From contig CAJNDS010002086.1 of NCBI GenBank assembly GCA_905221605.1, positions 108,501 to 172,500 on the forward strand: 64,000 nucleotides of DNA. The letters are read 5' to 3'. The DNA comes from Symbiodinium natans. Taxonomy: Eukaryota; Sar; Dinophyceae; Suessiales; Symbiodiniaceae. Positions 43,204-54,400 of this stretch are shown here, piece after piece. Below the pieces are notes generated by a model. That model saw nothing but the letters and a program-made list of their open reading frames with translations, did not search any database and was not told where the DNA came from. Within the stretch, counting starts at the first letter, position 1. The number at the start of each line of letters is the position of its first letter. Both the position numbers and the translations under genes were made by a program.

Positions 43204-43263
43204 TTTTTTTTATGTCGAGGTCACCAAAACTTCTGTCTGAGACATTCTCTTACTTCGCCTTTA

Positions 43264-43328
43264 GTTGAACTTTAAACTTTTTGGGTTTCCTTATATAGTA
43301 GGAATATTAAAGTTTAACCTTTTTCCCC
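43264..43328. mobile_element. Hairpin element, family 6
   Basis: GTTGAACTTTAAACTTTTTG...ATTAAAGTTTAACCTTTTTC with a TATATAG centre. Confidence 0.55.
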
Positions 43329-43482
43329 CTTGGTTATTGGAGAAGTAAGTTCTGAGACCAGCAAAGAAGCTGCATCGCTGTCCTTCAACCTGGCAACTTG
43401 TTAGCTTGTTTTCCAAGTCGTGACAGTGGCTCAGGTGCCTCTCAGAACGCCACTTGGCTTTATCTCGATCAGTGTTAGGGAT

Positions 43483-43501
43483 CTTTTTTTTTTTTTTTTT
43501 T
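43483..43501 (+). repeat. Homopolymer T, 19 bases
   Basis: Poly-T at the start of the apparent intergenic gap. Confidence 0.9.
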
Positions 43502-43921
43502 ACTTTTTTGGGTTCTGGGCCTTCTTATATATGAACAACAAGGATCCTTTTTTCTTTCCCAGGGGAACAGGGATTGAGTTATTGTAGACCTGGTTTGCTG
43601 CAAGGATTGCAAGCGGGATGCGGCTGCTTGGGCTTGAGGTCCGAGGTTTGAGTTTGGGCGCGTTGACGTTTTTTTTTGTGTTGTCAAGGACGTAGTGGGT
43701 TCGGGTCTAAGGCTACGTAGCGTCTTAGCCAATCCAACCGGATTGCACCCTATCGGACCCCGAATAGCACCGGTACCCTTGCGTTCCCCTGCTGAGATGC
43801 TGAATTCCCTTACATGCAGGAGGCAGCCAAGCATCTCCAGTGTCTCCACTGTCAACCATCCACGCAGAGCTCGAAGTATGCCGCTGCACACAAGGTGTCG
43901 CACCCCATTTGGCAGTGAAGC

Positions 43922-45300
43922 ACGAGAACAACAGCAGCAGCAACAACAACAACAAAACCAACAAGACCAACAACAACACCAAAACAACACCAAAACAACA
44001 ACACCAAGACAACAACACAACAACACACCAAAACACCAACGCACCAACGCACCAACACACGAACGTACCAACACACGAACACACGAACGCACCAACACAC
44101 GAACGCAACACCACACGAACACAACACCACACCAACGCAACAACACAACAACACGACAAAACAACAAAACAAAACAACACAACAACACAACAACACAACA
44201 ACACAACAACACAACAACACAACAACACAACAACACAGCAACACAGCAACACAGCAACACAGCAACACAGCAACACAGCAACACAGCAACACAGCAACAC
44301 AGCAACACAGCAACACAGCAACACAGCAACGCAGCAGCAATACAGCAACACAACAACACAACAACGCAACCAGCCAACCAGCCAACCAGCCAACTAGCCA
44401 ACTAGCCAACCAGCCAACCAGCCAACCGGCCAACAAGCCAACAAGCCAACAAGCCAACAAGCCAACACACAAACGAACAAACGAACAAAGCAACAAGCGA
44501 GCAAGCAAGCAAGCAAACAAACAACAAGCCACAAGCAACAAACAACAAACAACTAACGCCCAGCAGCAAACAGGCAACATCAGCCAGCATCCCACAACCA
44601 CCAACCAACAACCACCAACCGCCAACCAGCAACCACCAACCAGCAATCAGCAACCCGCATCCAGCACCAGCAATCAGCAACCAGCAGCCAGCAACCAACA
44701 ACCGTCAGCCACCAACAACCAACAACCAACCACAAACCCCCAACCACCAACCAACAACCAACAACCACCAACCACCAACCAGCCAGCCAACCAGCCAGCC
44801 AGCCAGCCAGAACCAACCAACCAACCAACCAATCAACGACCGACCAGCCAACCAACGACCAACCAACCAACCAACGACCAACCAATCAACCAACGACCAA
44901 CCAACCAACGACCAACCTATCAACCAACGACCAACCAACCAACCAACGACACCAACAAGCAACCACCAGCAACCAACCACCAACAAGCGACCAACAACAA
45001 GCAACCACCAACAAGCAACCAACAATAAGCGACCAACACCAAGCAACCAAGACAAGCAACCAAGAATTTGCAACCAACAACAAGCAGCCAACCAGCGAGC
45101 AGCCATCCAACGAGCTGCCAACCAACAACCAACCATCAACCAAGCAACCAACAACCCAGCAACCAACAACCAAGCGACCAACAACCACGCGACCAACAGC
45201 AAGCGACCAACGCAAGCAACCAACAACCAACCAACAACAAGCAACCAAAAGCAAGCAATCAACTAACAACCAGCAACCAGCAACCAACAACCAACAACGA
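43922..45300 (+). repeat. CAA/CCAA-derived repeat block, ~1.4 kb
   Basis: Three zones merge into each other: ACAACAACAAC with CACCAACGCACCAACACACG (43922-44160), ACACAACA then ACACAGCA decamer-like units (44160-44340), then CCAACCAACAACC/CAACCAGC units (44350-45300). It makes long Cys/Val/Leu or Gln/Thr/Asn pseudo-ORFs on both strands, which should not be annotated. It fills the gap between gene A and gene B. Confidence 0.93.
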
Positions 45301-45306
45301 CCAACC

Positions 45307-45429
45307 ATGGGCCGTTCGAAGTTTACGGAACTGCGTACTCCCAGCCCTGGCAGTAAGCTCAGGATCAGCGTCAGCGGCCTGTCACAGCGTACAGTGCGCC
45401 CTGGAGAGGCTCTGCGGTTAATGGGCGTG
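45307..45429 (+). CDS. Gene B first exon
   Basis: ATG in CCAACCATGG; 41 codons, MGRSKFTELRTPSPGSKLR start and RTVRPGEALRLMGV end; donor GTG|GTTTGT in phase 0. A single-frame switch from repeat to coding sense happens at the ATG, which supports this start. Confidence 0.6.
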
Positions 45430-48400
45430 GTTTGTTTGAGGGTTTGAGGGTCTAGGGTTCCCGAGTCTGCGAGAGAGAGAGAGAGAGAGAGGGTCTAGGG
45501 TTTAGGGTTGCTGTTGAATGCTTTCGGGCTGAACAAAAACACATGGCTTGGGACTTCCTTTTCAATCAAGACTCACGGACTGTTGCTGCATGTTACAGCG
45601 TTGTTTGAGAGCACTTTTCCGTAACCCTAGTGCCCAAAGCTGCATAGAGTTCGGACAATGTCGAGCGTGTTGCGGTGTTGCGATCGGCTGTCCTTGCTTC
45701 GGGTTTCGGGCTGACTTGCCTCTCGGGGCCTAGGGCTTTTTTGCCTCCTGGGCTGAGAATAGTTGTCGATGCTGATTTTGTTTGTGTTTTCGAATGCAGG
45801 CGTAGCAGATAGGTTTCCTGTTTTCGGCACCTGTCTCCGGGCACGACACAGCCAGAACCGGATACATGGGGTGTTATCAAGTGTTGTGGGTTGGCTTAGC
45901 GCTTGGTGGTGGGCTGCAGCTCTCGGACAAGTGTTCGCGGAAGCAGCATTCAAAGCTTTCCTTCAGGTGCTGGCCGCCCTGCTCCTGCTCGGGAAGAGTA
46001 CCCGGGCTGCCCTTGTGGAGGTGGTGTTTTTAGGTTTTAGGGTTTAGGGTTTAGGGGTTTAGGGGTTTAGGGGTTTAGGGGTTTAGGGGTTTAGGGTTTA
46101 GGGTTTAGGGTTCAGGGTGGTTTCGGGTTGTTTGAACAGGCAGGGGCTTAGTCACCAAACACCGATCGGGAGGTAGCCGGGGCGGTTGTGGGCGCAGGCC
46201 CTGCGGAGGCTGCAGGAGGTTTGGCAGAAGCCAGACTTTGTTGCGTAGGTGCCGGTGCCGCAGAAGCCACAGGATGTGTTGTCTCCAGCTCTGACGGATG
46301 ATTCTGGGTGCTACCCTAAACCTAAACCCTAAACCCTAAACCCTAAACCCTCTTTCGTGCGTGCTTGGTCGGGGTCGGCCTTCTTGTGAGCACACCCGCA
46401 TCGAGGATGCTGTCCAATTAGGTGGATGGATTTCTTGTACTGCCGTAGAGGCTGTCGAGTCCTCGTAGGCTCTCTCCTTGAACTATCCTTTTCTGGCCCA
46501 CTGCATGCTTGTCTACTTCGCATTCGAATTGATAGCTGCGTCCTTGTGGGTTCGGGATGGTTATAGGGTGCTCGTGTGAGCCAGTGTGCGAGTGCAGATG
46601 AAGAAGTCGGACAGCCCGTCTAGTTGCGTGGGATACCGCGCCAGAGCGACCACCTGTACTAAAAAAACCCTGGCAGGCTCCCCACCATCCGGAGTTTTAC
46701 AGCTCGCAAGAACAAAATTCCTAGGTAGGATAAGGGGCACCCTTAAAAGGGAACCCTTCTGAACCCTCTTCTGCTTGTATTAAACAGGGACCTTATTCAG
46801 AGGGTCTATATCCCCAAGGGTCCCCCCAATCCTATCCCCTTTGGTTTAGGGTTTAGGGTTTAGGGTTTAGGGTTTAGGGCATCTTCCGGGGCTCTTCTGG
46901 GAGTCTGGGCCTCCTCTCTGGACCTCTTCCGATGCTTTCGGCTGGCGAAAGCAGATCAATTTTTCTGGGTCTGGAGCTTGGTCTGCGGTTTAGGGTTTAG
47001 GGTTTAGGGTTTAGGGTTTAGGGTTTAGGGTTTAGGGTCTAGGGTTTAGGGTTTAGGGTTTAGGGTTTAGGGTTTAGGGTTTAGGGTTTAGGGTTTAGGG
47101 TTTAGGGTTTAGGGTGCTTAAGCAAGAACTCAAGAAGGCCTTCTCATTCGAGAGGGATGGGCACCTTTCTGGGGAAGGCGGGTTTTTTTTCATAAACGCT
47201 CTTTCTTGTTGCGGCTGGTAAGGAGTAGCCTTGGCGGGGTTTGTTGTCTGAAAGGTTTCTGCTCTGCAGATCAGGATTTCTGAGCCCGGAGCTTGCGCAA
47301 GGAGCCTGAGTTCTCTGATCTTCCTAAAGAACATCAGGACAAGATCTCTCATATTCATCTTTTCGCTGCTCTGTCTGCAGTCGCTGCAGATGGATGTCTG
47401 GACGCCTCTCTTGATATTGCCCCAACCAGCTCTGGCACTCTCTAGGATTGCCTCTGCTCAAGTGAAGCACTCTCAGCCGTACTATTTCTGCTTCGATTGA
47501 GAAGAGCTTGCGAAAGGAGTTCTCTTAACACCATATTTGAGAAATTCTCCCGAACAACTTTCCGGTATTAGCCATTCTCAGCCCCGCAAAAGAGAGGATA
47601 TCAGGCTCTAAACAACCTAACATAATGGAGATCGTTCATGGAACGAACTTGGGGCAACAATCCCGGCAGAGAATCTTTCCAGTATTAACACCGGGTTTAC
47701 TCGTACTACCTTAAACATTCTTTCCTTAGTTGGTGCTCGTTGCTTCGGTTTTCCTGATCGCTATGTGGACAACACTGGATCCTGGCCCCTATGCCCTATG
47801 CTTCACTCCGCAAGGACGAATCGGCAGCTGGGCGAGAGGCAAAAAAGTTGCGATCTACACCTAAACCCTAAGCCCTAAGGCCTAGACCCTAGACCCCAAA
47901 CCCTAAACCCTAAAACCCCAAACCCCAAACCCCAAACCCCAAACCCCAAACCCCAAACCCCAAACCCCAAACCCCAAACCCCAAACCCCAAACCCCAAAC
48001 CCCAAACCCCAAACCCCAAACCCCAAACCCCAAACCCATCCCTCAAGCACGGAACCAAAAGCCCCCCCAGCCGAGGTACGTTAACGTGCACGCGGACTCC
48101 CGAGCAGCTCGGGCGCAGCCGAAGCAAGGGGAGCCCACGGGGCCCAGGGCAATTGGGGTTTAGGGTTTGGGGTTTAGGGTTTAGGGTTTAGGGCTGCTGG
48201 GTGATGTTGGGAGCCTTGATTGTGCAACATGTGGCACAAAACTGTCTCCTTTATTGGAAGAGTTGGTGTCTGAGCAACTTTGAATAGAGAACGTGCGTAA
48301 TCAAATGGAATCATACGAAAGAACAGCCGCACCCAAGCGATGAAGGGTTTTTGCGGTATAACAAAACCATGGACTGCTTATTGTACTCAGGGCTCGTTCA

Positions 48401-51400
48401 ATCGGAAGAACACAACATTCAAACCATGCAGGGCTTGGCGAGCAGATCAGGGGTAAGGGTTTGAATGGCTTGTCAGGGCCCGAGCACCTGGCATGGCATG
48501 CCCCACATTGAAAATGGAACACGGTTTAGGGTTTAGGGTTTAGGGTTTAGGGTTTAGGGTTTAAGGTCGAGATGGCTTGCATCGAAATGGGGTCGAATCG
48601 AGATTTCCGGCAAGTGTTCGGTGGGCTTCGTAAGCCAACCCGAAACCCTAAACCCTAAACCCGAAACCCTAAACCCTAAACCTAACGACTGTAGGCCGGC
48701 CGGCGGAGTAGGCTTGTTTCGCGGTGGTTAGAGGGAGTGGGGGCTCTTAGGGTTTAGGGTTCAGGGTTTAGGGTTTAGGGTTTAGGGTTTAGGGTGCTGG
48801 TTCTTTTTTTTTCGAGATGGCCAGGATTTCGAGTCTCGCAGGGATTGAGAGTACAAAGCCTCAGTGGTGTTACGTCTTTGTTTGTGAGAAAAGGCATGTT
48901 AAGCATGTCGACTGCGATGTTTCCCGGTGGCCCCTCCAGGTTGCCAGGCACATACCTCCTTGGACCTTACACCCCTTTAGAAGGGTTTTATAGGGCTGAG
49001 GGCTTAGAGCTTAGGGCGGTTGGCTTTGAATGTAAAAGCTCCTTGAAGTGAACTAATTGCCTTTAAAAGGTCCTTAAGATGACCTCTCGGCATACTGCAG
49101 GGACGTCAGAGACCTGACGAAATCTTGGCGCAGATGGGGAAGCAGCCCGACTCCATCGACGACTGGCCTCTTTGGCTGCATGCGTAAGGTTCAGGGTTTA
49201 GGGTTTAGGGTTCAGGGTTTAGGGTTTAGGGTTTAGGGTTTAGGGTTTAGGGTTTAGGGTTTAGGGTCCATCGGGAGGCATGTGGACTCATAGTGTTCTT
49301 CGGTTGGCGGGTCTGCTGGTCTCTGGTGACTACCGACTGGCGCGGCCCTCAGTCCTGGCATGGAGAGCTTACAGGTTCAAAGGGTTTAGGGTTTAGGATT
49401 TAGAGTTTAGGGTTTAGGGTTTAGGGTCTAGGGTTTAGGGTTTAGGGTTCAGGGTCTAGGGTCTAGGGTTTAGGGTTTAGGGTTTAGGGATAAGAATCCT
49501 CAGTTGGGGGGCTTGCTCTTCCTCCTCTCTTCCTCTGAACAAGGGTGCCCAGGGCAATGCCTCCTAAAATTCGGATCTCGGGACAAATCGTTGCGAGTTG
49601 CCTCCACGCCCGAAACTGGGGAATTTGGCACAGCGGTGCACATCACTGCCCCTAGATCACCCAAAGCCCACGAGGAACGCAAGCCCAAAACCTGAAAGCT
49701 TGGGGTTTTTCTGGTGTCGGCCAGAATTAGAGGGCCCTTATACCCCTATTTTGTTTCTGTGGTGTTTGGGGCCCCTAAAAAAAACAAAGGCAAGCTTCGT
49801 ATACCGCCCTTTAGGATGCGAGTGGCGGTTGGGAATTTTGCGGCAAGCTCCAAGCTGAACCCACAAGTCAAAAGACTCAGGCGTTGTTTAGTTAAGGCTC
49901 AAGCCGACTCAAGCCCAACCCTTAAAACCTGAACCCACGCCCGGGCTGAGGAAGAACGTTCAGCACATCGTTTTTCCAGGAGTCAGGGCGCATGTGGGGG
50001 TACGAAGCAGACAGCCCCCGCGATCCCGACCCAAATCCGTGATCGTCACCTGCCTCGATTCCACTACGCCCCTGTGCCCGTGCGCCCCTCAACCCGCTGT
50101 CTGGAATTGAGCATGAAGCCAACACGACTCAGGCTCGGGCCCGAAGACATTGACCCTAAACAGCTGGGAGCCTGCTACACTTTGGAAGCCCCCGAACACC
50201 AAAGCCCCAAAGCTCGAAGAAGCAGTTGTCTCAACACCAAGACTCAAGTCTACTAAACCTGAAACCCTGAACAGGAGCCGAGGCACTCCCCCGAAATTGG
50301 ATCCGCGTCTGGTCCAAGAAGCACCACTTCTGCATGCAGAAGCGGGAAGATCAGTTCATGATGGGACAGGTTTCAAAGGTTCATTGTGACTCTTGCGCAA
50401 AAGGCAAGTTTGTTTGTGGGGTGCGGAGGGGTCCTCATTCAAGATGCTTAGGAACGCGAAGTTCAGGCGGTCAGGCCCGAAAGGCCTTTGTTGAAGATCG
50501 AGTGCCCAAGGCACGGCTGCGAGTACTACCTCCGACTGGAGGACTGGGGTTTGAGGCATGGGAAAAGGGAGGGTTTGTGCCAATAGCTTCCTAAACATCA
50601 CACCGAACCTTGAATTCAATTCGTGCTTCTTCAGAGTGCGAGCGATACTTGTGCTATTTCAGGGGTAGATAGGGTTTAGGGTTTAGGGGCCTTTGGGGGG
50701 AGGGGGGGAAGTGGCAAGCCTTGTGCAAGCCAGAGACATCCTTTCAAGTGTAGGGCGGACATCGTGCCTACCTGCAAAGATGGTTTAGGGTTTAGGGTTG
50801 AGGGTTTATATAGGGTTTAGGGTTTAGAACCATGCCCCAGCTGTGTAAGCTCGGTTGAGGACAACCATGCCACCTTTGAGATTTCCGATGTCTTCGCCTA
50901 GTGAGGAGGACAGTGAGGAGCTCTCTACATGTGCGCAGGATGTGACAAATTTCAGATTATTTCAGAGACCCGGCAACTCGAGACGTTAGAACATACCAAG
51001 CAAGACAGCCGAGCAGGAAAGCTCGAGCATCCGCCAGAACGCATGCACACGGCGCCAGAGCACTTGCAATCCGCGGCTGCGGGTGCGAGTTAGACATGCA
51101 GTCTTTAAAGTTGCACTTGATGCAGCGGGCTGCCATCCGAACATTGAAGCTGCGCGTCAAAAGTTCCACGGGTTCCACATAGAAACCCTTAATGAGGGCC
51201 CTGTGGGGAAACCAAAAAAGATGAAGGGGTTGAGCGTCTTGGGGCCTTAGGCTTCCGTCCATACCAGCCTTTCCATATTGGATCAACGAAAAATCGCGCG
51301 ACCTGCTTTCAGGGATGAGTGGCTCGAGTTTTGCTCCAACATCGTCCATGAAACTTGCTACACCAAAAGATCGGGGCAAAATCTTAGAACCAGGCATGCG

Positions 51401-54400
51401 CAGCAATCTCTGGACATAGTCGCGGTAGCCCCAAAACGTCCTGAGCAACCCGATCCTACTGTAGTCAGACTGTAGCAGCCCTTAAACCCTAAAACCTAAA
51501 AAAAGAGAGATCAAGAAAGTACAATTGCGAAGCGACATGGTTCAGATTGTCTTGTTCTTCAGGGTTTGGGGTTGACTGCAAAGCTCCCATTTGTTGTATT
51601 TGGCCGCTTGCTGCTTCGGAAGCTACACTACAACAGAGGAAATTGGAGGCCTTGTCATTGTTCTCTGCTTGCCTGCAGCCGCAACATGGATCGCAAAGGC
51701 CAACCCTCAACATCGGCAAGCCGAAATCACCAGGTTCGAAAGCTGAGCCCTGTTCTGAGTGGCTCAACAAGCTTGACTGATTTCGAGACCGTGCCCAGGT
51801 TTTTGCACAGGCATCGATGCACAAAAAGACCACCGTTCGGAGGCTTCAGCAAAACCAGTGTGTCGAGAATGGAGACAAAGCTTCCTTCACAAATCTCCTC
51901 AGATGAGCCAGACCAGTGCCCAGATCTTCCAAAACCCCTTCATTAAGGAATATACCCTAATTTATACTAAGGATCCTTATTGGGAATTAAGGTGTAGACC
52001 TTAATTAAGGGGTTTTGGAAGATCTGGGTGGTTCATAAAGGCAGATGAGCCCACAGCAGCCCATGACCCACTGGCCGTTCCGATGCGACGTTCCTGGCTC
52101 CTCGCGGCTGCCACCTGGGCGTGGACGATCAGGCGCCCAGTCCGGATTTCAAGTTAGGGTTTAGGGTTTAGGTTTAGGGTTTAGGGTTTAGGGTTTAGGG
52201 TTTAGGGTTTAGGTAGGGTTTAGGAAGTTGCATGTGTTTGGGTGCGTTTTGCACCCTTTGGGGACCAAATGAACCCTAAAAGGGTTTATTGCTCATATGC
52301 CTTAATCGGAATAAAAGTGGTACATAATGCTTTTTCTGGACCAGGCAGCCCTGAGCATGCCAGAAAACAAGCAGCACCCCATGGGGCCAACAGCGCTTTA
52401 GGGTTTAGGGTTTAGGGTTTAGGGTTTAGGGTTTAGGGTTTAGGGTTTAGGGTTTAGGGTTTAGGGTTTAGGGTTTAGGGTTTAGGGTTTATTGTATAGG
52501 GTTTAGGGTTTAGGGTTGCTTAACCCCTCAGCCCTTGGGTCAGGTGCTTTGTGTCGCCACTGTTGTCCAGCCAAATCAGGGTGCCGCATGTGCCGAGGGC
52601 GGCAAGGACTCTGTGTTCTTGGGTTTTCCCAGATCTTCCAAAACCCCTTAACTAAGGTACGTACACCCTAATTCATAATAAGGATCCTTAGTAACACTTA
52701 GGGTATATACCTTATTGAAGCGGTTTTGGAAGATCTGGGTTGACATCTGGAGACTGGTTATGGACCTGATCAGGCTTCCTTCTTAGCTGCCTGGGCTCTT
52801 ACTAGTGACGAGTGGGGCTCTTCATGCTCATGGGTTTGGGGTTTAGGGTTTAGGGTTAGGGTTTAGGGTTTAGGGTTTAGGGATGGGGTCACGATGTCTA
52901 GGTGTTGCATGGCTGCTGGAGTGGGATCTTCGCATCGGAGGGGCATGTTTCTGTTAAATTTTGGTTCCTGACAGAGTCAGGCCTACCTATGCCTACCTAG
53001 AGGGGAACGAGCCTAGGGTTTAGGGTTAGGGTTTAGGGTTTAGGGTTTAGGGTTTAGGGTTTAGGGTTTAGGGTTTAGGGTTTAGGGTTTAGGGGGCTTT
53101 CGGGTAGAGGGTGCTCTCTGGGCATTGGCCGAAAATGTGCAAGATGAACAGGACGTCGAGGTGGCGCGCAGCCCTTACGAGCATTCTTCGCTCGGGCCAG
53201 GCTGCCAAGAAACAGTGGCGGCTGGGCACGGTTCTTGCTGTGGACCCAGATCTTCCAAAACCCCTTAACTAAGGGTATATACCCTAATTCATAATCAGGA
53301 TCCTTAGTAAATCTTAGGGTATATACCTTACTTAAGGGGTTTTGGAAGATCTGGGGAATTTGGGATTTAGGGTTTTTAGGGTTCACTGTAAGGGAGGTCC
53401 TTAGTACCCGGCTGGCTGCAGAGACCTGGTTGCAAAAAGGGTTCCTTTTTTTTGGGTAAAGTGATTTTAGGGTTTGGGGTTTAGGGTTTCGGGGTGAGGT
53501 CTGTGCTATTTATCACTGCAACAACTCTTTAGCCTGTCACCCTGCTCGAGCGGTATCATACTGCACGATGAGTGCGCCTGTCGATGAAGCTCAGGCGGTG
53601 TGGGGCCAACTTGAGCCTAAACCCTAAACCCTAACCCTAAACCCTAAACCCTAAACCCTAAACCCTAAACCCTAAACCCTAAACCTCGAGCACAGAGTTA
53701 GAGAGTCGATTCAAGCCCTGCAATGCCTCTCCGATCCCAGCGTCTGATAATGAAAGCCCAGGCATATGTTCTGTGAAGAGGACATTGCAACCCAGCTCGG
53801 TTTAGGGTTTAGGGTTTAGGGTTTAGGGTTTAGGGTTTAGGGTTTAGGGTTTAGGGTTTAGGGTGTCAACAAACTGGTCTCAGGGATGGTCTCGGTGTGC
53901 TCCTGACTCCAGGGTCTTGGAACTGAATGCTGGGCCTGCATACGTGCCTCGCAAGCTTTCAGGCTGACTTGACTGTTGAACATTCCCATTCTCACACCCG
54001 AGGGTTTAGGGTTTAGGGTTTAGGGTTTAGGGTTTAGGGTTTAGGGTTTAGGGTTTAGGGTTTAGGGTCCGCCTCAGCCACAAACAGTGAAAGCCTCTAC
54101 CTCGAGCGTGGGCAGACTGGTGGCAGGAGTGGGACGGGGCTACCGAGCAACCCGACTTGGCTATCGAGAATCACAGTGGCCCGGATAAAAAATTGAGGTG
54201 GATGGGATTTGGGCTTTCACCTCCGGAAAACTTCGCGAAAGATTGTGAGATGGGGAGATTTAGGGGTTCTGGTCAGGTATTGACACTTCGAAGGCGGGAT
54301 TTTGTGGCCTTTGCACACATGTTCCCCCACGACAGGTGCCCCGGAGAGTTCCTAAGAGAGAGTTGTTTCAACACGGGGGTGCTGGAGTCCTCTTGGGTTT

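Larger units (their letters stand above)
41719..42823. other. Intron-like stretch
   Basis: Telomeric arrays at 41743-41797, 41900-41935, 42284-42322 and 42744-42806, plus a 110-bp field of AACCCCTAGAAACCCC units (42535-42642). No convincing exon. Confidence 0.55.
49636..52040. other. Long stretch with few exons and few telomeric units
   Basis: Only short arrays at 50668-50685 and 50783-50828. A small acidic island EEDSEELST (50902-50930, after CCTAG, donor GTGCGC) may be an exon. A minus-strand ORF of 163 codons lies at 50957-51448 (listed separately). Confidence 0.45.

Noticed and set aside
43475-45308. Several 100-308 codon ORFs on the minus strand (Cys/Val/Leu-rich) and Gln/Thr/Asn ORFs on the plus strand
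   Set aside because: All are translations of the CAA/CCAA repeat block; every frame is open and no domain is present.
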